This document shows positions 38,872-47,694 of a DNA stretch of 64,000 bases, piece after piece. The position numbers were made by a program, and so were the translations under genes. Source of the stretch: Candidatus Tisiphia endosymbiont of Nemotelus nigrinus (GTDB taxonomy: Bacteria; Pseudomonadota; Alphaproteobacteria; Rickettsiales; Rickettsiaceae); NCBI RefSeq assembly GCF_964026475.1, contig NZ_OZ032151.1:372001-436000 (forward strand). The letters are read 5' to 3'. Each line of letters begins with the position of its first letter. Positions within the stretch are counted from its first letter, which is position 1. The notes below the pieces were generated by a model. That model worked only from the letters and a program-made list of their open reading frames with translations. It searched no databases and was not told where the DNA came from.

Positions 38872-39999
38872 TCATTTAAACCACACAACCCTATTAATAT
38901 AATCTACATAACTCAAAACAATACGGAGTATTTTTTGTGATACTAGTCCAGTATTATAGTCAGAAGCGATTGTTTGTAAATGTCTATATTTACTATGTTG
39001 TTTGGTTACAACACGTACAGCATCTAGAACCTTTTCTACTTCAAGACCACTCATTATTAGAACACCTTCATCCATACCTTCTGGTCTTTCGTGAGTATCA
39101 CGAATAGTAATTGCTGGTAAATTGAGTAGCGAGGCTTCCTCGGTAATTGTACCGCTATCAGATAGAATACAAAAAGACTGCATTTGCAGTTTGATGTAAT
39201 CCAAAAAACCAAATGGCTTTAAAAAACGAATTTGTTTATCCAAATCTTTGATTCCTAGCTTTTCCAATATCTGACGGGTACGAGGATGGGTTGATACAAT
39301 CACCGGCATATCATATTCTTTAACCAGTGTCTGTAAACTATTCAGTAAGTTCTGCAGATTGCTTGACATATCTACGTTTTCTTGACGATGCACACTGACC
39401 AAGAAATAGCAGTGATCTTGAAGTTCTAGCCTATCCAGTATATTTGATTGCTGTATCCTAGGCATAAAATAATTCAACACTTCTTGCATATGCGAACCAG
39501 ATTTGATAATTCGCTCTAGCGGTATTCCCTCAGCAATAAGGTAACGCCTAGCATGTTCAGTCAAAACTATATTTATATCACTTAAGTGATCGACTACCTT
39601 ACGGTTTAGTTCTTCTGGTACTCTTTGATCAAAGCAACGATTGCCGGCTTCCATATGAAAAACTGGTATCTTTCGCCTCTTGGCTGCGATAACCGAGAGG
39701 CAAGAATTTGTATCTCCATACAGCAATAATGCATTTGGTTGTTCTTTTTCTAACACCTCATCAGCTTTCTCAATAATACGTGCAATGCTTTGTGCTGCAT
39801 TACCGCTAACAGCAGCTTCTAAAAAATAATCTGGTTTACAAATATTAAGCTCATCAAAGAAAATCTGATTAAGTTCATAATCAAAATTTTGCCCAGTATG
39901 AACCAAAATATGGTTAGTATGCTCGTCAAACTCAGATATTACCCTAGACATTTTAATAAGCTCTGGACGGGTACCAATAATGGTCATTACTTTAAGCAT
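38872..39999 (-). CDS. wecB: UDP-GlcNAc-type 2-epimerase, WecB/WbjD family
   Basis: GT-B-like epimerase of about 375 residues. The start VMTIIGTRPELIKMSRVI, then LVHTGQNFDYELNQIFF, GDTNSCLSVIAAKRRKIPVFHMEAGNR and RVPEELNRKVVDHLSD, carry the substrate and catalytic residues of the family. SVHRQENVD and the late LSDSGTITEEASLL (catalytic Glu) complete the set. I prefer ATG 39999 (MLKVMTIIGTRPE), which overlaps the capD stop by 8 bases, to the in-frame ATG 40023 inside capD. With capD and rmlD it fits the WbvB-WbvR-WbvD or WbjB-C-D type of route, giving a 2-epimerised 6-deoxy-HexNAc (for example UDP-L-QuiNAc or FucNAc). Confidence 0.88.
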   Translation of the reverse strand: MLKVMTIIGTRPELIKMSRVISEFDEHTNHILVHTGQNFDYELNQIFFDELNICKPDYFLEAAVSGNAAQSIARIIEKADEVLEKEQPNALLLYGDTNSCLSVIAAKRRKIPVFHMEAGNRCFDQRVPEELNRKVVDHLSDINIVLTEHARRYLIAEGIPLERIIKSGSHMQEVLNYFMPRIQQSNILDRLELQDHCYFLVSVHRQENVDMSSNLQNLLNSLQTLVKEYDMPVIVSTHPRTRQILEKLGIKDLDKQIRFLKPFGFLDYIKLQMQSFCILSDSGTITEEASLLNLPAITIRDTHERPEGMDEGVLIMSGLEVEKVLDAVRVVTKQHSKYRHLQTIASDYNTGLVSQKILRIVLSYVDYINRVVWFK

Positions 40000-41002
40000 T
40001 GAGTTGCTCTGTAATAAAGTCAAGTGTTAGTAAAAGCTTTTTAACTTGTTCTATATTCAATATTTCTGTATTGGCTGATGTATAGTCGTTTAGAGTAGCA
40101 TTGTTTAAATCTCCTTCTACATAAAATTTTGAATAATTGAGATCACGATTATCAGCAGGAATCCTGTAATAATTTCCTAAATCTTGAGCTTTAATCATTT
40201 CTTCACAACCAACCAAAGATTCATAGATTTTTTCTCCATGACGTATACCAATCAAACGAATTTCATTATTAGCACTAAATAATTCTTTTATAGCATGAGC
40301 TAATACTTCAATTGTTGAAGCTGGAGCTTTTTGTACAAAAATATCACCTTGTTGTCCATGTTCAAAAGCATATAACACTAAATTTACAGAATCTTCAAGT
40401 GACATTAAAAAACGGGTCATATTTGGGTTGGTAATAGTCAGAGGCTTTCCTTCTTTAATTTGATTAACAAAAAGAGGTATTACTGAGCCACGGGAAGCCA
40501 TTACATTGCCATAACGAGTGCAACACAGAACTGTCTCTTCTTTAGAACTCATTCGAGCTTTAGCTATCACCAGTTTTTCCATCATCGCTTTTGATAAACC
40601 CATGGCATTGATAGGATATACTGCCTTATCAGTACTAAGTACTACAACTCGTTGAACACCATTAGCAATAGCTGCATTCATCATATTTTCAGCCCCCAAT
40701 ACATTAGTTCGTATTGCTTCCATCGGATAAAATTCACATGATGGTACTTGCTTCAAGGCTGCAGCATGGAAAACATAATTAACATTTTTCATAGCATAGT
40801 AAATACTGTCATAATTTCTTACATCTCCAATATAAAATTTAAGCTTAGGATTATTGAAAGCGATCCTCATATCCTCTTGTTTTTTTTCATCTCGACTGAA
40901 AATACGAATTTCTTTAATATTAGTTTCTAGTAATCGCTTCATTACTGTATTACCAAATGACCCTGTACCTCCGGTAATCATTAGAATTTTATCATCAAAC
41001 AT
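39992..41002 (-). CDS. capD: UDP-GlcNAc 4,6-dehydratase (CapD/CapE/FlaA1-type SDR)
   Basis: Extended short-chain dehydrogenase of 336 residues. NAD(P)-binding ITGGTGSFGNTVMKRLL, then IRIFSRDEKKQEDMR, FHAAALKQVPSCEFYPMEAI and STDKAVYPINAMGLSKAMMEK. The last replaces the usual YxxxK Tyr with Met, as in the inverting dehydratase/C5-epimerase group where the active-site triad is altered. CTRYGNVMASRGSVIPLF is the next family motif. First chemical step of the sugar branch: UDP-GlcNAc to a 4-keto-6-deoxy intermediate. It is followed by wecB (overlap) and preceded by rmlD (11-bp gap). Confidence 0.9.
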   Translation of the reverse strand: MFDDKILMITGGTGSFGNTVMKRLLETNIKEIRIFSRDEKKQEDMRIAFNNPKLKFYIGDVRNYDSIYYAMKNVNYVFHAAALKQVPSCEFYPMEAIRTNVLGAENMMNAAIANGVQRVVVLSTDKAVYPINAMGLSKAMMEKLVIAKARMSSKEETVLCCTRYGNVMASRGSVIPLFVNQIKEGKPLTITNPNMTRFLMSLEDSVNLVLYAFEHGQQGDIFVQKAPASTIEVLAHAIKELFSANNEIRLIGIRHGEKIYESLVGCEEMIKAQDLGNYYRIPADNRDLNYSKFYVEGDLNNATLNDYTSANTEILNIEQVKKLLLTLDFITEQLNA

Positions 41003-41013
41003 TCTTATACCTA

Positions 41014-41868
41014 TTATTTAAATTTATACATATATTGAATTAACTCTGACCATTCAGGCGGTACATACCCCGTTGCTTTATTGAAAAGTTCAGCATTAAG
41101 TGAACGATCAATGACCAGTTCATTGGATGGAATTATTTCAATTGTTTTATCATAGGTACTTGCCACAAGTTTTAACAGATCAAACTTGTTAATTGGTTTT
41201 GCTGCTACATGATAAAGTCCATTCATATCAAATCGCGGTATGACGATATCGCGAACTATCCTAGCTAATTCAACAGTTGGAACTCCAGAGAAAATGGCAC
41301 GGACATACCCTTTGACTGCTGTGTGTTGCGCAAGAAACCAACCAACTAGACTCTTAGCTCCTGACAACTCATGCCCAATAATGGAAGTGCGAAGTGTTAT
41401 AGTGTTAGGATAATGTACTTCTCCTAAAAACTTTGAACGACCATAGAGATCATTAGCATCTGCAAAATCCCTTTCTATATAGTTACCCTTAGATCCAGAG
41501 AATACACAATCAGTACTAATATGGATAAAACGACTCCCCGTTGCTTGACATATTACACTAAGCCTATGAGGAAGCAAAGCATTGATTGACAGTGCTTGTA
41601 GGGGATTATTTGCATCATCCAGTTGTTTAATTAGCCCAATACAGTTTACCACTATATCAGGTTTAATTGTTGCGAATAGTTTAATAAGAGAATCATGATT
41701 TTCTATATTTACTGGAGTAATAAGTTTTTTGGATAACTCCTCAGGGAAGTAACGACAAGCACCATTATTTCTAGCTGTTCCATAAACAGTAAGGTTACGA
41801 TCCTCAGATATAAACCTAAACATGGCGTTTCCAAGCATTCCTGTCGCACCAAAGATTAATATTTTCAT
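41014..41868 (-). CDS. RmlD/WbjC-like nucleotide-sugar 4-reductase (SDR)
   Basis: 284 residues, NADPH-binding ILIFGATGMLGNAMFRF, FIHISTDCVFSGSKGNY (Thr/Ser of the triad), and YGRSKFLGE (the YxxxK Tyr and Lys). RmlD-type proteins reduce the 4-keto group after the dehydratase. It is listed as dTDP-4-dehydrorhamnose reductase in many rickettsiae, but no rmlA, rmlB or rmlC is present here. The capD and wecB neighbours favour reduction of a UDP-4-keto-6-deoxy-HexNAc, giving RhaNAc/QuiNAc-type sugars. First gene of the polysaccharide operon; its promoter must lie in the 41869-42135 region. Confidence 0.82.
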   Translation of the reverse strand: MKILIFGATGMLGNAMFRFISEDRNLTVYGTARNNGACRYFPEELSKKLITPVNIENHDSLIKLFATIKPDIVVNCIGLIKQLDDANNPLQALSINALLPHRLSVICQATGSRFIHISTDCVFSGSKGNYIERDFADANDLYGRSKFLGEVHYPNTITLRTSIIGHELSGAKSLVGWFLAQHTAVKGYVRAIFSGVPTVELARIVRDIVIPRFDMNGLYHVAAKPINKFDLLKLVASTYDKTIEIIPSNELVIDRSLNAELFNKATGYVPPEWSELIQYMYKFK

Positions 41869-41943
41869 ACAATACTCTTTTCTTTAAACTTTTATTCAAT
41901 TATTGGTGCGATTTATCAATCTATCGTGAATTCGCATAACATA

Positions 41944-41983
41944 TTAGACTTATATCACGTTTTTAAGATATAAGTGTCTAGGT
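41944..41983. repeat. Small palindrome related to TTAGACACTTATATC
   Basis: ATTAGACTTATATCACG then AAGATATAAGTGTCTAG. One arm lacks the internal CAC, so it is an imperfect copy of the 13850-13889 palindrome. Directly followed by a TAACCTGACTAGCG stretch and a TCATTGTGAGGAG half-module to about 42050. Confidence 0.65.
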
Positions 41984-42135
41984 AACCTGACTAGCGTTAC
42001 TACATCATTGTGAGGAGTAATGCTAATAGGGTTATCTGTATAATATAACAGATTTTTATGATCCACTAACTAGTTGTTTTCATTATTTTTATGATATTTT
42101 TAATTTTTTCTATATATAGCTAATTGATTAAGGTT

Positions 42136-42304
42136 CTAGGAGGTTGTCGGAGATAACTAATTAATTATATTTTGTGCTATTTTTAGGCGAGAATAAATAG
42201 GATTTTTGATATGATGTGTACCTATTTCAAGAAAATCCTGTTTATTAGTAGCCAAAAAGAGCCAAATATAGAATTACTTTAGTTATTTTAAGGCAGTCTC
42301 CTAG
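42136..42304. repeat. 169-bp palindromic element, CTAGGAG ends
   Basis: Left CTAGGAGGTTGTCGG and right GGCAGTCTCCTAG are inverted, and the arms pair with mismatches for about 70 bases. The middle has GATGTGTACCTATTTC. A truncated end of the same family is at 5567-5596, and the middle resembles the split element at 19857-20276. The whole 41869-42597 gap is made of such repeats, with no gene. Confidence 0.75.
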
Positions 42305-42430
42305 ATAGCTTCTATGCCATTACGAGAAAGTAGCTTTGCGGCAACGAATCAATCTATAAGAATAGTGGATTACCACAACCACTACGTGGTCTCGTTAATA
42401 GGCGAATTATAGGGTTTCTCACAATGACGT
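42305..42430. repeat. Worn GTCATTGCGAGG-type module
   Basis: GCCATTACGAGAAAGTAGC at the left, AACCACTACGTGGTCTCG in the middle and TTTCTCACAATGACG at the right. Clearly derived from the common internal module but with many changes. It abuts the CTAGGAG element. Confidence 0.6.
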
Positions 42431-42489
42431 CGTTTGACACATCAACTCAGCCCGAACACTAGTGCTATACTATACAGGAAATGATACTG

Positions 42490-42528
42490 AAATAAATAAA
42501 GGGTCAGCGAAGAAGATACGCCAACCCT
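42490..42528 (-). terminator. Rho-independent terminator downstream of pal
   Basis: On the minus strand: stem AGGGT-xx-GCG paired with CGC-xx-ACCCT (42500-42528), followed by a T-rich tract TTTATTTATT (42499-42490). About 70 bases after the pal stop and in the right orientation. Confidence 0.65.
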
Positions 42529-42597
42529 ATTATACTTTCAGGTTTAAAGAATTGCCCCTATTTATGTTGTAATCCTTTAAATTATTGGAACATAACT

Positions 42598-43068
42598 TTA
42601 TTTTATAGAAGTTACAGCCCTACGGTTTTGTGCCCAAGCCTCTTCGTTATCACCATCAACAGCTGGTCTCTCTTTACCATAAGAGATACTATCAAGCCTA
42701 TTCTCCGCAATTCCTAGATTAATTAAATATTTTCGAACAGTATTTGATCTTCTTTCACCAAGGCCTAGGTTATATTCTCTTGTGCCTCTATCATCACAAT
42801 GTCCTTCAATAGTTGCTACCGTAGTAGGATGTGCTTTTAACCAAACAGCTTGTTTATTTAGCTGTTCTTTTGCTTGAGGCGAAATGTCTGATTTATTAAA
42901 AGCAAAAAACACCCTATCACCAGCACGTCTTTCGAAATCAGAAGCTAAGGAATTTTCTTCAACCTTATGAGTCATACCTGTATCTACTGTTGATTTTTTC
43001 TTCGTAGAACCGCACCCAGAAAGCACAAATAGTGCTAGAAAAGCTATTGTAGTTTTTTTTAGTATCAT
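42598..43068 (-). CDS. pal: Peptidoglycan-associated lipoprotein Pal
   Basis: Outer-membrane lipoprotein of the Tol-Pal system that binds peptidoglycan and helps constriction. Lipobox LSGC with Cys19 after a short signal (MILKKTTIAFLALFVLSG), a linker, then the OmpA-like domain (about 60-155). It carries VFFAFNKSDIS, TIEGHCDDRGTREYN and LGERRSNTVRKYL, the diaminopimelate-binding region. Start ATG 43068 has an excellent Shine-Dalgarno (AAGGAG, 6 bases upstream). An upstream in-frame ATG at 43119 would bury the signal peptide. A terminator follows at 42490-42528. No tol genes are nearby. Confidence 0.95.
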   Translation of the reverse strand: MILKKTTIAFLALFVLSGCGSTKKKSTVDTGMTHKVEENSLASDFERRAGDRVFFAFNKSDISPQAKEQLNKQAVWLKAHPTTVATIEGHCDDRGTREYNLGLGERRSNTVRKYLINLGIAENRLDSISYGKERPAVDGDNEEAWAQNRRAVTSIK

Positions 43069-43310
43069 AATGAACTCCTTGATTTTATAATAAGCTATTA
43101 AATTATATGTGCTTAACAAAAAATTGTCAAACTCCCATTTCCTGTATTATACACTATCATATCAATACTTAAAAGCATAAAATTATTCTAACACTAAACT
43201 CTAACCTCTTGAGTACATGTAGCAAAAATATCATATATGGTTAGTGAAAATATTTCATGAAGGTAACATGAATTACCTTCCAAATCCCTTGTATACTCGA
43301 TGAAAATCAA

Positions 43311-43385
43311 GAATTGCGTTGTCGTTATTCAAGATTTGCGGCGTTCACGTACTAAATGTACGCTCTGCTCCTCGACTTGAATACT
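43311..43385. repeat. Repeat with TCAAGAATTGCG/CGACTTGAA and the CACGTAC core
   Basis: TATACTCGATGAAAATCAAG at the left, GCGTTCACGTACTAAATGTA then CGCTCTGCTCC in the middle, TCGACTTGAATACTCC at the right. The CACGTAC...GTACGC core recurs inside elements at 11149-11293 and 54905-55050. Confidence 0.65.
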
Positions 43386-43387
43386 CC

Positions 43388-43532
43388 TAGACACTTATAT
43401 CTTTAAATTATGATATAATAGACTATTGAAGCCAATCCATTCCTGATAGCTTTTTTGGATTGATTCGTTGCCACTGAAGTAGCTCCTCACAGTGACAGAA
43501 AGGTTATCTATAGCCTAAATAGGATTAGCTGT
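43388..43532. repeat. Small TAGACACTTATATC palindrome fused to a worn module
   Basis: CTAGACACTTATATCTTTAA with GATATAATAGACT forms an imperfect palindrome (43388-43425). It is followed by AGCCAATCCATTCC ... TTTTTTGGATTGATTCGTTGCC and AGCTCCTCACAGTGAC, ending in GATTAGCTGT. Together with 43311-43385 this accounts for most of the 535 bp between pal and thrS. Confidence 0.65.
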
Positions 43533-43603
43533 CTTAAAAAATTAAGTTGAATATAAACTACTAACAATATAGTATGTAAGGTGTTGAAATTAGATAAGAT
43601 AAA

Positions 43604-45514
43604 ATGATTAATGTTACTTTTCCAGATGGATCACAAAAGCAATTTACAAAAAATATCACAGGGTTAGAGATAGCTAGTCAAGTTTCTGCTTCTCTAGCAA
43701 AGAATGCTTTGGTTGTTGAAGTAAACAACGAGCTAAAGGACCTAAGTCTACCCATAGAATCTGATTGTAATTTGAGGATTTTAACCTACAAAGATTCTGA
43801 ATGCTTAGAGGTAATACGTCATGATGCTGCTCATATAACGGCGGAAGCAGTTAAAGAATTATTTCCAAATGTCCAAGTGACCATAGGTCCAGCTATAGAA
43901 AATGGCTTTTTTTATGATTTCGCTAAAGATAAACCGTTTGCCCCGGAAGATTTAGTGATGATAGAAGCAAAAATGCATGAGATTGTTAAAAGAAATGAGA
44001 AAATCACTAGAGAAGTATGGAATCGTGATCAAGCCATAGAATTCTTTAAATCAATTGGTGAATATTATAAAGCCGAGATAATTTCAGAAATCCCGGCAAG
44101 TGAGGATATTACATTATATAGGCAAGGTGATTTTATTGATCTGTGCCGTGGTCCGCATGCTCCATCAACTGGCTTCATTAAACATTTTAAATTAATGAAA
44201 GTAGCAGGAGCATATTGGCGAGGTGATAGCAAAAATCCTATGCTACAAAGAATCTATGGTACAGCTTGGGCAACAAAAGAGCAGTTAGACAGTTATCTTT
44301 ACATGCTTGAAGAGGCAGAGAAGCGTGATCATAGGAAATTAGGTCGGGAACTTGATTTGTTTCACTTGCAGGAAGAAGCTCAAGGTATGGTATTCTGGCA
44401 TGATAAGGGCTGGAGTATATATCGTACTATTGAACAATATGTTAGAAATAAAATCAGAAAAATGGGATATATTGAGGTAAAAACTCCTGTGCTTGTTGAT
44501 AAAAGTTTATGGGAAACTTCTGGTCATTGGGAGAAGTTTAGAGAAGACATGTTTGCTCTAAATCTTGCTGATGATAAAACACTAGCCATGAAGCCGATGA
44601 ATTGCCCATGTCATGTACAGATTTTTAAGCAGGGTATCAAAAGTTATCGAGACTTACCATTACGTATGTCTGAATTTGGCTTATGCCATAGAAATGAAGC
44701 ATCTGGTGCGTTGCACGGCCTGATGAGAGTAAGGGCTTTTCAGCAAGATGATGCCCATATTTTTTGCACTGAAGACCAAATTAATAGTGAGACAGTAAAA
44801 TTTTGTGGTCTCTTAACCGAGATTTATAAAGATTTTGGTTTTTCTGATATTAAAATCAAATTTTCAGATCGTCCTAAAGTACGGGCTGGTAGTGATGAAG
44901 TTTGGGATAAAGCTGAAAATTCTCTAAAAAATGCCGTAAAAGAAGCTGGTTATTCTTATATATTAAACCCTGGTGATGGTGCATTTTATGGACCAAAACT
45001 AGATTTTTGTCTTAAGGATTCAATAGGTAGAGAGTGGCAATGTGGTACTCTGCAAGTTGATTTTGTCTTACCAGAACGTCTTGATGCTTACTATATTGCA
45101 ACAAACGGTGAGAAAAAAAGACCAGTAATGTTGCATAGGGCTGCCCTTGGTTCTTTTGAACGGTTCATTGGAATATTAATTGAAGAATATGCAGGACGCT
45201 TCCCTTTATGGCTGGCCCCTGTACAAGTAGCTATTGCTACCATCACTAGCGATTTAAATGATTATGCAGTTGGGGTACATAAATTATTGGTTAGTGAAGG
45301 CATAAGGTCAGATATTGATATTTCACCTGAAAAAATTAATTATAAAATACGTTGTTTTTCTAACAATAAAGTACCTATAATAGCTGTTGTGGGTAAACAG
45401 GAGATGGCAAATAATACTGTGACTATAAGACAACTGGGATATGAACAACAAGAAATTATTTCTTTACAAAATCTAGTAAAGCTTGTGAAAGATCAGAATA
45501 CCCGCTATTTATAG
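43604..45514 (+). CDS. thrS: Threonyl-tRNA synthetase
   Basis: Class II synthetase of 636 residues. N-terminal TGS domain (1-60), then the editing/SAD domain with [16 protein letters not shown] and GRWRGDS-like [21 protein letters not shown]. The catalytic core has motif 2 [20 protein letters not shown] and the zinc ligands Cys in MKPMNCPCH, His and His. Motif 3 is [17 protein letters not shown]. The C-terminal anticodon-binding domain is complete. The stop TAG at 45512-45514 is part of TATAGCTAA, the left end of the palindromic element at 45510-45778. Confidence 0.95.
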   Translation: MINVTFPDGSQKQFTKNITGLEIASQVSASLAKNALVVEVNNELKDLSLPIESDCNLRILTYKDSECLEVIRHDAAHITAEAVKELFPNVQVTIGPAIENGFFYDFAKDKPFAPEDLVMIEAKMHEIVKRNEKITREVWNRDQAIEFFKSIGEYYKAEIISEIPASEDITLYRQGDFIDLCRGPHAPSTGFIKHFKLMKVAGAYWRGDSKNPMLQRIYGTAWATKEQLDSYLYMLEEAEKRDHRKLGRELDLFHLQEEAQGMVFWHDKGWSIYRTIEQYVRNKIRKMGYIEVKTPVLVDKSLWETSGHWEKFREDMFALNLADDKTLAMKPMNCPCHVQIFKQGIKSYRDLPLRMSEFGLCHRNEASGALHGLMRVRAFQQDDAHIFCTEDQINSETVKFCGLLTEIYKDFGFSDIKIKFSDRPKVRAGSDEVWDKAENSLKNAVKEAGYSYILNPGDGAFYGPKLDFCLKDSIGREWQCGTLQVDFVLPERLDAYYIATNGEKKRPVMLHRAALGSFERFIGILIEEYAGRFPLWLAPVQVAIATITSDLNDYAVGVHKLLVSEGIRSDIDISPEKINYKIRCFSNNKVPIIAVVGKQEMANNTVTIRQLGYEQQEIISLQNLVKLVKDQNTRYL

Positions 45515-45778
45515 CTAATTTAGCCATAGTAAATTGACGTTATTGCGAGACCACGTGAGTGTAGTGGCAGTGCGTTTTTGGTTACTTTTATGGATTGCTT
45601 CGTCGGCTTACGCCTACTCGCAATGACGTGTGTACTATATCTATAACTTGTCATTGCGAGGAGTAGCTTTGCTACGACGAAGCAATCTAGGAAAGTGATC
45701 ATAAGTGGATTGCTTCGTCGGCTTATGCCTACTTGCAATGACGGAAAAGCTATCTAGAACCTTAACGGGTTAGCTATA
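45510..45778. repeat. TATAGCTAA-ended element carrying two tandem modules
   Basis: Ends TATAGCTAATTTAGCC and GGGTTAGCTATA. Two internal palindromic modules: GACGTTATTGCGAGACC ... CTACTCGCAATGACG (about 45537-45627) and TGTCATTGCGAGGAG ... CTACTTGCAATGACG (about 45649-45743). It overlaps the thrS stop codon and fills the thrS-infC gap. Confidence 0.85.
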
Positions 45779-45838
45779 TACTCAAATAATTTGAGTAATA
45801 ATACAATTTTATTTAAACAATAATTATGGAGAAGTTTT

Positions 45839-46381
45839 ATTTCTGGAGTTAAGAATAGTAATTTCCCGAAGGCTAATATGGAAATTAGTGCTAGTCAAGT
45901 TCGTTTAGTCGGTGAAAATGGTGAGATGCTTGGCATCGTCAGTATCAAGAAAGCTTTGGAGTACGCCGAAAAGGTTGCTTTAGATTTGGTAGAAATCTCA
46001 CCAAATGCTGAACCTCCTGTTTGTAAAGTTTTGAATTTTGGCAAGTTTAAATATGACAGTAAAAAACGTATTCAGGACTCTAGGAAAAAACAAAAAGTTG
46101 TTGTTCTTAAAGAGATGAAATTTAAACCAAACATTAGCCAGGGTGATTTTGATGTGAAAGTTCGCAAAATCAAAAACTTTTTGAAGGAAGGCGACAAAGT
46201 AAAAGTCTCCTTATGGTTCAAAGGTAGAGAAATTGTCCATAATGATATTGGTATGAAGTTGTTTGACCGCATATTGTTAGAACTAGAGGATTTAGCTAAG
46301 ATTGATTCTGCTCCTAAAATGGAAGGTAAACAGATAATTATGTTAGTCAGTCCCAATACAACCAAAATACCAACGAACTAA
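45839..46381 (+). CDS. infC: Translation initiation factor IF-3, probable AUU start
   Basis: Binds 30S subunits and checks start-codon pairing. N-domain [45 protein letters not shown], linker rich in Lys ([12 protein letters not shown]), C-domain [23 protein letters not shown]. Starting at the first ATG (45878) would begin inside the conserved NxEI motif and lacks a ribosome site. An ATT at 45839 in the same frame has GGAG (45828-45831) 7 bases upstream and adds [13 protein letters not shown], giving 180 residues as in the family. E. coli infC is known to start at AUU for self-regulation, so I favour this start. pdhC follows 14 bp later. Confidence 0.85.
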   Translation: MSGVKNSNFPKANMEISASQVRLVGENGEMLGIVSIKKALEYAEKVALDLVEISPNAEPPVCKVLNFGKFKYDSKKRIQDSRKKQKVVVLKEMKFKPNISQGDFDVKVRKIKNFLKEGDKVKVSLWFKGREIVHNDIGMKLFDRILLELEDLAKIDSAPKMEGKQIIMLVSPNTTKIPTN

Positions 46382-46395
46382 TTAGAACTAATATT

Positions 46396-47637
46396 ATGCC
46401 AATTAAGATTCTCATGCCTGCTCTATCTCCAACTATGACTGAAGGGAATATAGCCAAATGGTTAAAAAAAGAAGGAGATAAGGTTGTCCCAGGAGATGTT
46501 ATAGCAGAAATAGAGACAGATAAAGCTACTATGGAAGTTGAGGCTGTAGAAGAAGGAATTTTTGCTAAAATAATTGTACCACAAGGTACAGAGAATGTAG
46601 CCGTCAATTCACTTATTGCTGTATTACTTGAAGATGGTGAAGATATGAGCTTATTGGATAGTTTTATAGCAAGTAGTGATAATGCTTCTAAATTAGCTGA
46701 AAAACCGGCAATGCTGATAGAAGAAAGTAAATCAGTTAATATAAGTCAGGAAAGCAAAGTAACAAAAGATCCTGCTAGAGTATATGCCTCGCCTTTGGTT
46801 AAAAGGTTGGCAGCCATTGAGCGTATTGATTTGTCAAATATTCAAGGTAGCGGACCACATGGCAGAATAATTAAAAAAGATGTATTATCCTACTTAGTGC
46901 AACCAACAAATAGTGGTAAGATTAGGGCGGTGAACAGAAATCACCAGGAGTACAGATCAGTCCCCAATAATAATATCCGTAAAATCATCGCTAAACGTTT
47001 GCTTGAATCTAAACAAACCATCCCACATTTCTATCTCTCAATAGAATGTAACATGGATAAGTTATTGGACATTAGAGAGGATATCAATAAATCGCTTATA
47101 GAAGAGAGTAAAATTAAAATTACGGTTAATGATTTTGTTATTTTAGCAGTAGCAAAAGCTTTAAAAGCCGTCCCAGAAGCAAATGTTAGCTGGGACGAGT
47201 CTGCTACTCGGTATTATAATAATATTGATGTATCAGTTGCTGTAGCAATCGATAATGGTCTTATAACCCCTGTCGTCAGAAATGCTGATCAAAAAGATTT
47301 GGTGACATTATCACGCGAATTGCAAGCTCTTATAAAAAAAGCTCGGGATAATAAATTAACTCCTGAAGAATTTCAAGGAGGAGGGTTTTCCGTCTCTAAC
47401 CTAGGTATGTACGGTGTTAAAAACTTTAATGCTATAATAAATCCACCCCAAAGCTGTATCCTAGCAATAGGAGCTAGCTCAAAACGTCCAATAGTTGGCA
47501 ATGATCAGATAAAAGTGGCTACTATGATGGATGTTACTCTTTCTTCTGATCACAGAGTTGTTGATGGTGCTGTAGGGGCTAAATTTTTAGCTTCATTCAA
47601 AAAATTTATAGAAAGCCCTGCATTGATGCTTATATAA
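46396..47637 (+). CDS. pdhC: Pyruvate dehydrogenase E2, dihydrolipoamide acetyltransferase
   Basis: Core of the pyruvate dehydrogenase complex; it transfers the acetyl group from lipoamide to CoA. One lipoyl domain (1-80) with lipoyl Lys in EIETDKATMEVEA. A peripheral E1/E3-binding domain (about 128-165) has VYASPLVKRLAAIERIDL and GSGPHGRIIKKDVL. The catalytic domain to 413 has the active-site SSDHRVVDGAVGAKFL. One lipoyl domain and 413 residues are usual for alphaproteobacteria. E1 and E3 genes are not in the window. It may be cotranscribed with infC (14-bp gap). Confidence 0.95.
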   Translation: MPIKILMPALSPTMTEGNIAKWLKKEGDKVVPGDVIAEIETDKATMEVEAVEEGIFAKIIVPQGTENVAVNSLIAVLLEDGEDMSLLDSFIASSDNASKLAEKPAMLIEESKSVNISQESKVTKDPARVYASPLVKRLAAIERIDLSNIQGSGPHGRIIKKDVLSYLVQPTNSGKIRAVNRNHQEYRSVPNNNIRKIIAKRLLESKQTIPHFYLSIECNMDKLLDIREDINKSLIEESKIKITVNDFVILAVAKALKAVPEANVSWDESATRYYNNIDVSVAVAIDNGLITPVVRNADQKDLVTLSRELQALIKKARDNKLTPEEFQGGGFSVSNLGMYGVKNFNAIINPPQSCILAIGASSKRPIVGNDQIKVATMMDVTLSSDHRVVDGAVGAKFLASFKKFIESPALMLI

Positions 47638-47694
47638 CATCTGATTTGCACTCTGTTCTCACCATAACTTAAAACTTAAATCATAGAATAAATT

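Noticed and set aside
45520..45738. Minus-strand 72-residue frame between thrS and infC
   Set aside because: Translation of two tandem palindromic modules; it reads the repeat, not a gene.
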